6,416 nt of DNA from contig JALONY010000134.1 in the NCBI GenBank assembly GCA_025454715.1, positions 1 through 6,416 on the forward strand, given 5' to 3'. The notes beneath the pieces were generated by a model. It was not told the origin of the DNA. It made no database searches and was given only the letters and a program-made list of their open reading frames with translations. This DNA comes from Anaerolineae bacterium. Its GTDB lineage: Bacteria; Chloroflexota; Anaerolineae; Aggregatilineales; Phototrophicaceae. Positions 1 to 6,176 of the stretch are shown piece by piece. A program made the position numbers and the translations under genes. The stretch's first letter is position 1. Every line of letters begins with the position of its first letter.

Positions 1-291
1 CTCGCCCGTGACGCGGTGCGCGTGCACGCCCAAACCGACGACGAGCGGCGCGGGCTGGGCTGGATGGTGCGCTCGCTGGGCACGTCCAGCGCAGGGCAAC
101 GCTTCGGCGCAAACAGCTACGGGCACACCGGCTTCGTCGGCAACACGCTCTGGATTGACCCCGACCAGCGCTTGGTGGTGGCCTGCCTGACCAACAACGT
201 GTATTTTGGGCGACAAAAGACCGGCTTGTTGGCGTTTCGGGCTGGCCTGCATGACCTCGTGTGGGAGGCGTTATGTACGTCGTCGGCTTGA
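1..291 (+). CDS. Beta-lactamase-family serine hydrolase, C-terminal fragment (possible AmiE-like muramyl amidase)
   Basis: The window opens inside this gene; 96 C-terminal residues are visible in frame 1, ending at TGA 289-291. Visible residues 41-44 are GHTG, the third active-site motif (equivalent of KTG) of class C beta-lactamase/esterase-type serine hydrolases. It is followed by FVGNTLWIDPDQ and a hydrophobic strand ending in LTNN, the usual C-terminal core. The SxxK and YxN motifs would lie upstream, so catalysis cannot be confirmed here. In Bacillus subtilis a protein of this fold, AmiE (YbbE), is a MurNAc-L-alanine amidase encoded beside murQ and nagZ. The same role here is an inference from the neighbourhood; an esterase or D-aminopeptidase is also possible. 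The last 19 nt overlap the anmK start, suggesting translational coupling. Whether there is an export signal cannot be seen. Confidence 0.82.
   Translation, partial: LARDAVRVHAQTDDERRGLGWMVRSLGTSSAGQRFGANSYGHTGFVGNTLWIDPDQRLVVACLTNNVYFGRQKTGLLAFRAGLHDLVWEALCTSSA
263..268 (+). promoter_or_regulatory. Ribosome binding site of anmK
   Basis: GGGAGG lies 4 nt before ATG 273, inside the 3' end of the upstream hydrolase gene. It favours ATG 273 over the in-frame GTG at 261. That GTG would add only four residues ahead of the conserved N-terminal motif and would itself overlap the binding site. Confidence 0.7.
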
Positions 292-1439
292 TGTCGGGCA
301 CGTCCGCCGACGGCCTCGACGCCGCCCTGTGCGAGATTCACGGCGCGCCGCCTAACCTCTCGGTGCGGCTGGTGGCCGGTCATAGCCTCGCGTATGACCC
401 AGCGCTACGCGCCCAAATCCTGCGCGCCTGCGCCCCCCAGACCAGCACGGTCGATGCGCTGTGCCGCCTGAATTTCGGGCTTGCGGAAACCTTCGCCGAT
501 GCAGTAAGTTATATCAGGCAACTAACCAGCATCCCCCCCGACCTCATCGCCAGCCACGGCCAGACCGTCTGGCACGATGTCGCGCCGGACGGGCGCGTCA
601 CCTCTACCCTCCAGATTGTCGAGGCCGCCGTGATAGCGGAGCGCACAGGCATCACCACCCTCAGCAACTTCCGCGCCCGTGATGTGGCGGCAGGTGGGCA
701 GGGCGCGCCTTTGGTCGCCTACGTCGATGCCCTGACGTTGCGCTCTGCGGTAGGCTGGCGGGCGGTGCAAAACCTCGGCGGCATCGGTAACGTCACCTTT
801 TTGCCGCCGTTGGGCGCGCCGTTCGAGGCGCTGGCCTCGTTCGATACCGGCCCCGCCAACGTCTTGATTGACCACGCCATGCGCCGCCTGACCGGTCGGG
901 AGTACGATCATGACGGGGCATTGGCCGCCAGCGGGCAGCTCGATGAAGATTGGCTGGCCGAGTTGCTGGAACACCCCTACTTCGACCGCACCCCGCCCAA
1001 GACCACCGGGCGAGAGCTGTATACCGCCGACTACGCCGACGCGCTACTGGCACAGGCGGCAGGGCGCGGCCTGTCGGCGGCGGACGTGCTGGCCACCCTG
1101 ACCGCGTTCACCGCCGCCAGCCTCGCCGACCAGTACCGGCGGTTTGCGCCCGCGCCCATCGCCGAGGTCGTCATCGGTGGGGGTGGGGCGCGCAACCCGA
1201 CCCTGATGCGCCTGATTCGGCAGTTCGTCGCACCGGCGCGGGTGCTGACCAGCGACGAGGCCGGCCTCGACAGCCGCTACAAAGAGGCCATCGCCTTCGC
1301 GGTGCTGGGCTATGAGGCGTGGCACCAACGGGCGGGCGTCTTGCTCGGGCAGACCGGCGCACGGCGGGCGGCGGTCTTGGGCGACATCACCCCCGCCGAC
1401 AACTTCATCACCCTAATGCGAAAGACATGGCTCGTATGA
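273..1439 (+). CDS. anmK: Anhydro-N-acetylmuramic acid kinase AnmK
   Basis: A cytoplasmic kinase that both opens the 1,6-anhydro ring and phosphorylates anhydro-MurNAc, giving MurNAc-6-phosphate for MurQ. The product from ATG 273 is 388 residues, slightly longer than the roughly 370 of E. coli AnmK. Family signatures appear in order: GLMSGTSADG (5-14, ATP phosphate loop); SHGQTVWH (94-101); NFRARDVAAGGQGAPLV (132-148); NLGGIGNVT (167-175); FDTGPAN (190-196), whose Asp191 matches the catalytic base; PPKTTGRE (241-248); GGGGARNP (302-309). The end carries the TGARRAAVLGDITP stretch typical of the family. The start is fixed by GGGAGG 4 nt upstream. The gene overlaps the preceding hydrolase by 19 nt and shares ATGA with the following kinase. 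Its presence implies that lytic-transglycosylase products are recycled. Codons at 501-533 are more A+T-rich than the rest, but the frame is intact. Confidence 0.96.
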   Translation: MYVVGLMSGTSADGLDAALCEIHGAPPNLSVRLVAGHSLAYDPALRAQILRACAPQTSTVDALCRLNFGLAETFADAVSYIRQLTSIPPDLIASHGQTVWHDVAPDGRVTSTLQIVEAAVIAERTGITTLSNFRARDVAAGGQGAPLVAYVDALTLRSAVGWRAVQNLGGIGNVTFLPPLGAPFEALASFDTGPANVLIDHAMRRLTGREYDHDGALAASGQLDEDWLAELLEHPYFDRTPPKTTGRELYTADYADALLAQAAGRGLSAADVLATLTAFTAASLADQYRRFAPAPIAEVVIGGGGARNPTLMRLIRQFVAPARVLTSDEAGLDSRYKEAIAFAVLGYEAWHQRAGVLLGQTGARRAAVLGDITPADNFITLMRKTWLV

Positions 1440-2359
1440 TGTACCTCGGAATCGACGGCGGCGGCTCCAACCTGCGCGCCGTCCTGACCACCCCCGACCT
1501 GACCCCCGTGGCTGAGCTGACCGTAGCGCGCACCGCCAACCCGTCCAGCATCGGGCGCGAGGCCGCCGCGCAGCTCCTCCAAGAGGCCATCGCGGCGGTC
1601 TTGGCGCAGGCGGGCACACCCGCCGAGTCGGTCGTGGCGGTCGGCGTGGGGGTGGCCGGTGCCGACGCCGCCCACTCGTCGGCGTGGCTGACCGAGGTCT
1701 TGCGCCCCGTGCTGCCCACCGCGCACTTGGCCTTGTCCAACGACATCGAAATCGCGCTGGTCGGGGCGACCGGCCAGCGCTTCGGCATGATGCTGCTGGC
1801 AGGCACCGGCAGCGCCCTATACGCCATCAGCGCGGACGGGCAAGCCCGCATGTACGGCGGCTGGGGCTACTTGCTGGGCGACGACGGCGGCGGTTTTTGG
1901 ATTGGGCGCGAGGTCTTGCGCGCCATCACCGACCTGTCGGATTCGCTGGCCGATTTCGGCGACGCCCGCCAGCGCCCGTTGGTGCGCCACATCTTGGCGG
2001 CCACCGGCGCGCCCACCCCGCGTGACCTCATCCCGTGGCTGTATGGCACCCAGCCGCCGCGCACCCGTGATGTCGCCGCCCTGACCGAGCCGACCTTTGC
2101 GGCCTTGGCCGAGGGTGACCCCGACGCGACTCGGATCATTTCGGCGGCGGCCAACGTCTTGACAGGGTACGTGCGGATGGCGCAACGGCATTTCGCCATC
2201 CCGCTGTCGCATCTGGCCTTCGGGGGCGGCCTGTTGCAGTCGCCCACCCCGCTGCAAGCGCAGGTTTGCGCCCAGCTCGGTCTGGCGGTACCGCCCGCGC
2301 CCAAGTACCCTGCGGTGCTAGGCGCGGCGCTGTTGGCCGCCCTGCACCACCCGCTGTAA
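1436..2359 (+). CDS. BadF/BadG/BcrA/BcrD-family amino-sugar kinase (GlcNAc and/or MurNAc kinase)
   Basis: A 307-residue ASKHA-fold kinase of the N-acetylglucosamine kinase type. Visible motifs: IDGGGSN (6-12, phosphate 1), GVGVAGAD (70-77), SND (101-103, likely catalytic Asp103), LAGTGSA (121-127, phosphate 2), GGWGYLLGDDGGGFWIGRE (141-159) and FGGGLLQS (262-269, adenosine region). The GWG-LLGD signature is characteristic of this branch. Members phosphorylate GlcNAc at O6, and clostridial MurK acts on both MurNAc and GlcNAc. With anmK and murQ on either side, either substrate would make sense, so I give no symbol. The start is chosen at ATG 1436 because it overlaps the anmK stop as ATGA. In-frame ATGs at 1427 and 1439 are alternatives, and no strong Shine-Dalgarno is seen, which fits coupled translation. 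The open frame extends up to 1319, but that part lies within anmK and adds no recognisable domain. Confidence 0.9.
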   Translation: MMYLGIDGGGSNLRAVLTTPDLTPVAELTVARTANPSSIGREAAAQLLQEAIAAVLAQAGTPAESVVAVGVGVAGADAAHSSAWLTEVLRPVLPTAHLALSNDIEIALVGATGQRFGMMLLAGTGSALYAISADGQARMYGGWGYLLGDDGGGFWIGREVLRAITDLSDSLADFGDARQRPLVRHILAATGAPTPRDLIPWLYGTQPPRTRDVAALTEPTFAALAEGDPDATRIISAAANVLTGYVRMAQRHFAIPLSHLAFGGGLLQSPTPLQAQVCAQLGLAVPPAPKYPAVLGAALLAALHHPL

Positions 2360-2389
2360 ACAGCACGACCTCCAAAAAGGCAAAAAGAC

Positions 2390-3271
2390 ATGTTAACCGA
2401 ACAGCAAAACACCCGTAGCCAAGACCTCGACCAGCTCACGACCGAGCAAATCTTGCAGGTGATGAACGATGAAGACGCCACCGTCCACCGCGTGGTGCGC
2501 GAGGCACTGCCCGACATCGCCCGTGCGGTCGATGCGGCGGCGCAGGCGTTGCGCGGGGGTGGGCGGCTGATTTACGTCGGGGCGGGCACCAGCGGGCGCT
2601 TGGGCGTGCTCGACGCGGTCGAGTGCATCCCGACCTTCTCGGCGCAGGCGGGGCAAGTGGTCGGCATCATCGCGGGGGGCACCAAAGCCCTGACCCAAGC
2701 GGTCGAGGGCGCGGAAGACGACGGGCACGCCGGTGCCGACGACCTGCGCGCCGCCGACTTACAAGCGCGTGACGTGGTGGTTGGGTTGGCGGCCAGCGGG
2801 CGCACCCCTTACGTGGTCGGGGCGCTCAATTACGCCACCGAGGTCGGGGCGCAAACGGTCGGGGTATCGTGCAACGTGCCCTCGACCGTCTTGGACGCCG
2901 CCCACATCAAGATTGCGGTGCCGGTCGGCCCCGAGGTCGTGACCGGCTCGACCCGCCTAAAAGCGGGCACGGCGCAAAAAATGGTGCTCAACATGTTGAG
3001 CACCGGCACGTTCGTGCAGGTCGGCAAGGTCTATGGCAACCTGATGGTCGATGTGCAAGTGACCAACGCCAAGCTGCACGACCGCGCCAAGCGCATCGTC
3101 ATGCAGGTCAGCGGCGCGGACGAGTCGACCGCCAAGGCGCTGTTGGCCGCCTCGGGCAACAGCGCAAAGCTCGCCATCGTGATGTACATGCGCGGGGTCG
3201 AGGCCGACCACGCCCGAACCTTGCTGCACGCGGCACACGGGCGGCTGCGCGCCGTCTTGCAAGACGCCTAA
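2390..3271 (+). CDS. murQ: N-acetylmuramic acid 6-phosphate etherase MurQ
   Basis: Cleaves the D-lactyl ether of MurNAc-6-phosphate to GlcNAc-6-phosphate and D-lactate in the cytoplasm. At 293 residues it is close to E. coli MurQ (298). The SIS domain carries GGRLIYVGAGTSGRLGVLDAVE (57-78), IIAGG (93-97), EGAEDD (106-111), GLAASGRTPYV (132-142), GPEVVTGSTRLKAGTAQKMVLNMLST (180-205) and NLMVDVQVTNAKLHDRA (217-233). Glu78 and Glu109 have the same 31-residue spacing as the catalytic Glu83 and Glu114 of the E. coli enzyme. The usual ECPPTF is ECIPTF here, a substitution next to Glu78. A 30-nt gap separates it from the kinase gene. AAAAAGG at 2374-2380 lies 9 nt before ATG 2390 and supports the start. 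Its substrate is the AnmK product; its product feeds NagA. Confidence 0.97.
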   Translation: MLTEQQNTRSQDLDQLTTEQILQVMNDEDATVHRVVREALPDIARAVDAAAQALRGGGRLIYVGAGTSGRLGVLDAVECIPTFSAQAGQVVGIIAGGTKALTQAVEGAEDDGHAGADDLRAADLQARDVVVGLAASGRTPYVVGALNYATEVGAQTVGVSCNVPSTVLDAAHIKIAVPVGPEVVTGSTRLKAGTAQKMVLNMLSTGTFVQVGKVYGNLMVDVQVTNAKLHDRAKRIVMQVSGADESTAKALLAASGNSAKLAIVMYMRGVEADHARTLLHAAHGRLRAVLQDA

Positions 3272-3294
3272 CCCCACCGAAAGGATACCGTTCG

Positions 3295-4470
3295 ATGTTG
3301 CTCATCAATGCTCAGTTCATCAGCGAGGGGCGCACCTTCCGAAACGGCTGGTTGCGCCTGCGTGACGGGGTGGTGGCCGCGTTCGGCTCGGCACCCCACC
3401 CCACCCCGCTTGCCGGTCAGTCGGTGCTCGACCTCGGCGGCGCAACCGTAATGCCCGGGTTCATCGACGTGCACGTGCATGGCGCGGTCGGCCACGACGT
3501 GATGGACGCCTCGCCCGAGGGCTTGCGCCAGATGGCGCGCTTCTTCGCCAGCCGTGGCGTGACCGGCTTCTTGCCCACCACCCTGACCGACAGCCGCGAA
3601 AATACCCTCGCCGCGCTCCACGCCATCCGCGAGGCGATGGCGCAACCGACCGGCGGGGCGCGCATCCTCGGCGCACACCTCGAAGGCCCCTACCTCAACC
3701 GCGCCAAAGGCGGCGCGCAACACCTCGACCACATCCGCCCGTGCGTCCCGCAAGAAGCCCGCGACTTCTTGGAGGTCGGGGTGGTCAAGCTGGTGTCGGT
3801 CGCGCCGGAAATCGAGGGCAACGGCTGGCTGATTGACGAGTGCCGCAAGCGCGGCATCACCGCCAGCATGGCGCACACCAACGCCACCTTTGCCGAGGCG
3901 ATGGACGGCATCGGGCTGGGCATCACCCACGCCACCCACACCTTCAACGCGATGTCGCCGCTGCACCACCGCGACGCCGGTGCGGTCGGGGCGGCCTTGT
4001 TGTCGCCGCACGTGCGGTGCGAATTGATTTGCGACGGGGTGCACGTCTCGCCCAGCGCCGCCGAGGTGCTGTGGCGGATGAAAGGGCGGGACGGCGTGGT
4101 TTTAATCACCGACGCCATGCGCGCTACCGGGATGCCCGACGGCGAATACACGCTCGGGACGACGCCCGCCTTTAAGCAGGGCGAGACGGCCACGCTGGCC
4201 GATGGCACGCTGGCGGGCAGCGTCCTGACCTTCGACCGTGGGCTACGCTTGTTCAAGCGCGTCATCGACCCCGATGGTGCGCGCCCCGACCTGCTGGCCG
4301 ACCTCGTGGCCGTGACCAGCGCCAACGCCGCCCAAGCCATCGGCGCGGAGTCGGGCATTTATTATCACAGTCCGGCGGACTTGGTGGTCTTGGACGCCGA
4401 TTGGCACGTGCTTTACACCATCGTACAGGGGGAGATCGTCCATGACGCAAAACACGCACCTACACCGTGA
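3295..4470 (+). CDS. nagA: N-acetylglucosamine-6-phosphate deacetylase NagA
   Basis: Hydrolyses GlcNAc-6-phosphate to glucosamine-6-phosphate and acetate. The product is 391 residues, a usual family length, of the amidohydrolase superfamily with a TIM-barrel core. Visible motifs: MPGFIDVHVHG (53-63, the first two His), GAHLEGPYLN (126-135), SMAHTNA (191-197), THATHTFNAM (211-220), CDGVHVSP (246-253) and VLITDAMRATG (269-279). Glu130, His194, His215 and Asp273 fall at nearly the same numbers as the metal ligands Glu131, His195, His216 and the catalytic Asp273 of E. coli NagA; His143 is also conserved. The start at ATG 3295 is supported by GAAAGGA at 3279-3285, 9 nt upstream, and by the protein beginning there like its family. 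The same frame is open upstream through murQ, but that part is a shadow. The gap from murQ is 23 nt, and the last 29 nt overlap the next gene. Confidence 0.96.
   Translation: MLLINAQFISEGRTFRNGWLRLRDGVVAAFGSAPHPTPLAGQSVLDLGGATVMPGFIDVHVHGAVGHDVMDASPEGLRQMARFFASRGVTGFLPTTLTDSRENTLAALHAIREAMAQPTGGARILGAHLEGPYLNRAKGGAQHLDHIRPCVPQEARDFLEVGVVKLVSVAPEIEGNGWLIDECRKRGITASMAHTNATFAEAMDGIGLGITHATHTFNAMSPLHHRDAGAVGAALLSPHVRCELICDGVHVSPSAAEVLWRMKGRDGVVLITDAMRATGMPDGEYTLGTTPAFKQGETATLADGTLAGSVLTFDRGLRLFKRVIDPDGARPDLLADLVAVTSANAAQAIGAESGIYYHSPADLVVLDADWHVLYTIVQGEIVHDAKHAPTP
4428..4434 (+). promoter_or_regulatory. Ribosome binding site of the SIS-domain gene
   Basis: GGGGGAG lies 7 nt before ATG 4442 and inside the 3' end of nagA. 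It supports that start and shows that the downstream gene can be initiated independently despite the 29-nt overlap. Confidence 0.65.
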
Positions 4471-5482
4471 AATCCATGAGCAACCCGACAAGGTCGGCAG
4501 CCTGATCGAGTCGCAACTCGAGGCCGCCCGCACCGTGGCTAAGGCCATCCGCAAGTTCAAGCCGCAGTTCGTGATGATTGCCGCTCGCGGCACGTCCGAC
4601 AACGCGGCGCGCTATGCCCAATACCTGTTCGGGATTCAGCTCGGGATGCCGGTGGCGCTGGCCTTGCCGTCGGTGCACACCCTGTACGAATCCGCGCCGC
4701 GCCTCGGCAAGGCATTGGTGATTGGCATCTCGCAATCGGGCGCGTCGGAGGACATCCGGCGGGTGGTGGCCGACGCCCGCGCCCAAGGCGCATTGACGCT
4801 GGCCATCACCAACACCTCGGGCTCGGTGCTCAACCAAGCCGCCGAGCACCACATCGACCTCGGCGCGGGGCCGGAGGTCGCGGTGGCGGCCACCAAAACC
4901 TACACGACCGAGCTGGCCGCGGTGGCGTTGTTGGCCGCCGCCTATCAAAACAAGGGCTTGCGCGAACTACGCCGCCTGCCCGCGTGGATGACCCAAACCC
5001 TCAAGCGCAACGCAGGGATTGCCGACTGGGCGGAACGTTACCGCTACGCCCAATCGCTGGCGGTCATCGGGCGCGGCTACAATTACTGCACGGCCTACGA
5101 GGTCAGCCTGAAAATCAAGGAGCTGTGCAGCATGACCAGCCAAGAGTATTCCGAGGCCGACTTCCGGCACGGCCCAATCGCGGTGGTGCAGCGCAATTTT
5201 CCCGTCCTGATGGTCGCGCCACAGGGCGCGCCGTTGCCGCACCTGCTCGACTTGATGGACAAGCTGCACGCCAAGCAGGCCGAGGTCTTGGCCATCAGCA
5301 ACGACCCCAGCGCATTGGCCAAAGCCGATAAGCCGATGCCCCTGCCGACCGACCTGCCCGAATGGCTCAGCCCGCTGTGCGCGGTGCTCCCCGGGCAAGT
5401 GCTGGCCTTGCACATGGCGCGCCAAAAAGGGCTGGATGTCGATAAGCCCGACGGCCTGACCAAAGTCACCATCACCCAATAA
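4442..5482 (+). CDS. nagB-II: Tandem-SIS sugar isomerase/deaminase, GlmS-isomerase-like (probable NagB-II glucosamine-6-phosphate deaminase)
   Basis: A 346-residue protein with two SIS domains and no N-terminal glutaminase domain; it starts directly with MTQNTHLHREIHEQP. First SIS: AARGTSDNAA (47-56), SQSGASED (97-104, phosphosugar loop), GPEVAVAATKTYTTE (143-157). Second SIS: GRGYNYCTAYEVSLKIKEL (210-228), then EYSEADFRHGP (235-245), and a C-terminal DVDKPDGLTKVTITQ. Glu227, His243 and Lys341 appear to align with the GlmS isomerase residues Glu488, His504 and Lys603. Without a glutaminase domain it cannot make GlcN-6-P from glutamine. Directly after nagA the sensible reaction is GlcN-6-P to fructose-6-P plus ammonia, as known for NagB-II enzymes; no ordinary NagB is visible in the window. 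An AgaS-like activity on galactosamine-6-P is the main alternative. Reaction direction and substrate are inferred from context. Confidence 0.87.
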   Translation: MTQNTHLHREIHEQPDKVGSLIESQLEAARTVAKAIRKFKPQFVMIAARGTSDNAARYAQYLFGIQLGMPVALALPSVHTLYESAPRLGKALVIGISQSGASEDIRRVVADARAQGALTLAITNTSGSVLNQAAEHHIDLGAGPEVAVAATKTYTTELAAVALLAAAYQNKGLRELRRLPAWMTQTLKRNAGIADWAERYRYAQSLAVIGRGYNYCTAYEVSLKIKELCSMTSQEYSEADFRHGPIAVVQRNFPVLMVAPQGAPLPHLLDLMDKLHAKQAEVLAISNDPSALAKADKPMPLPTDLPEWLSPLCAVLPGQVLALHMARQKGLDVDKPDGLTKVTITQ

Positions 5483-5484
5483 CC

Positions 5485-5491
5485 GAGGGGG
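5485..5491 (+). promoter_or_regulatory. Ribosome binding site ahead of the GNAT gene
   Basis: GAGGGGG lies 9 nt before ATG 5501, the same spacing as for murQ and nagA. It marks 5501 as the original start of the acetyltransferase even though the conserved domain downstream is in another frame. Confidence 0.6.
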
Positions 5492-5500
5492 TATCCAATC

Positions 5501-5994
5501 ATGACCGATATGCTCGTTAAGCTGTACGCCCTGCCGCCACTCCAACCGCTATCGACACGATTCAGGGGCACGGCATCACCTTGCGGCGCGCCATCGCTCC
5601 CGAGAAACACCTAATTTTGGCATGGATTGGGCAGCACTTCAGCCCATATTGGGTCAGCGAGGCCGACGCCGCCTTCAGCCGCCAACCCGCCTCCATTTTC
5701 GTCGCCCAAAAGGGCAACACGTTGCTGGGGTTCGCTTGTTATGACGTGACCGCACGCGGGTTCTTCGGCCCGACTGGCGTCAGCGAGGCCACCCGTGGCC
5801 AAGGGGTCGGGGCGGCGCTCTTGCTGGCCGCTCTACACGACATGCTGGCGCAAGGCTACGGCTACGCGGCCATCGGTGGGGTCGGCCCCGCCGAGTTTTA
5901 CAGCAAGGTGGCCGGTGCGGTCATCATCCCCGACTCGTCGCCTGCGATGTACGCGGGGATGCTGCGCCCCGAGGCACCCGACGACAGCGAATAG
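5501..5994 (+). CDS. GNAT-family N-acetyltransferase with an apparent frameshift near its start
   Basis: Two frames together make one recognisable GNAT protein. ATG 5501, with a good Shine-Dalgarno, opens MTDMLVKLYALPPL, but that frame ends after 37 codons at TAA 5612-5614. The frame one base back continues the family-like reading: TAIDTIQGHGITLRRAIAPEKH and onward to TAG 5992-5994. That frame has a stop at 5518-5520 and no ATG or GTG before the conserved part; TTG 5581 is the only conventional start near it. Restoring one missing base at roughly 5540-5552 would give a 164-residue protein. The body shows GFFGPTG (nt 5758-5778), the acetyl-CoA loop RGQGVG (5794-5811) and VGPAEFY (5881-5901). 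Substrate is unknown. It sits 18 nt after the SIS gene, so it is probably the last gene of the operon. Sequencing error, a genuine pseudogene, or re-initiation at TTG 5581 are all possible. Confidence 0.78.
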
Positions 5995-6156
5995 GGACGC
6001 AGCTTGACACACCCGCCCCATCCCACACGCCTGTAGGGGCGCGGCTTGACACACCCGCCCCCACCCCACGACCGTAGGGGCGCGGCTTAACGTGCCCGCC
6101 CCCATCCCACACGCCCTGTAGGGGCGCAGCGTGCTGCGCCCGAGGTCGGGGGTGAG
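5992..6156. repeat. Four degenerate tandem copies of a ~42-bp GC-rich repeat
   Basis: Copies begin at 5992, 6034, 6075 and 6119 (steps of 42, 41 and 44 nt). Each opens with TAGGG(G/A)CGC(G/A)GC. Copies 1 and 2 continue TTGACACACCCGCCCC; copy 3 has TTAACGTGCCCGCCCCC. Copies 1 and 3 share CATCCCACACGCC; copy 2 has a variant of it. Copy 4 keeps only the head and then departs. Copies 2 and 3 can pair GGGGCG with CGCCCC as a short stem, and copy 4 is a true palindrome. The first copy begins on the TAG stop of the acetyltransferase gene. Together they fill almost the whole space between two convergent genes. They resemble dispersed REP-like palindromic elements; CRISPR is excluded because there are no unique spacers. 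Confidence 0.8.
6122..6141. terminator. Perfect 9-bp inverted repeat; possible bidirectional terminator or REP-like hairpin
   Basis: GGGCGCAGC at 6122-6130 and its exact reverse complement GCTGCGCCC at 6133-6141 are separated by 2 nt. In RNA this would fold as an 8-bp stem with a 4-nt loop. It lies between convergent genes, where a two-way terminator would be expected. There is no T-tract on either side, so intrinsic termination is uncertain, and it may simply be the palindromic core of the repeat family. Confidence 0.45.
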
Positions 6157-6176
6157 GTTCGGGGGCAGGTGCCGTC

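Noticed and set aside
1867..2517. 216-codon minus-strand open frame across the kinase and murQ junction
   Set aside because: Composition is shadow-like (Arg, Ser, Ala rich), it has no motif, and both overlapped genes are convincing.
2869..3294. N-terminal extension of the nagA frame into murQ
   Set aside because: The translated sequence is low-complexity Arg/Gly/His-rich shadow. NagA homology starts at ATG 3295, which has a Shine-Dalgarno.
3268..4044. Long open frame of 258 codons on the minus strand opposite nagA
   Set aside because: No recognisable domain, and it lies wholly opposite a gene with intact catalytic motifs. Long antisense frames are common in GC-rich coding DNA.
5535..5575. 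Programmed -1 frameshift site
   Set aside because: The direction of shift fits, but I see no slippery heptamer or clear downstream pseudoknot, so a lost base is the simpler explanation.
5501..5614. Independent 37-codon small gene after the SIS gene
   Set aside because: Its first 14 residues read as the natural N-terminus of the GNAT family, and the remainder is replaced by a better reading in the next frame. A frameshifted start fits better than a separate peptide.
6004..6051. Perfect -35-like TTGACA at 6004-6009 and 6046-6051
   Set aside because: They recur because they are part of the repeat unit. No TATAAT-like box is found about 17 nt downstream, where the sequence is GC-rich.
5992..6156. 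CRISPR array
   Set aside because: The whole ~42-bp unit repeats imperfectly with no unique spacers of constant length, and no cas genes are present.
6142..6166. G-rich tract with runs of five G, possible G-quadruplex
   Set aside because: Only two runs of three or more G occur here; the rest are GG. At most a weak two-tier structure is possible, so it is not reported as a feature. A short near-repeat (GAGGTCGGGGG and GAGGTTCGGGGG) explains the runs.
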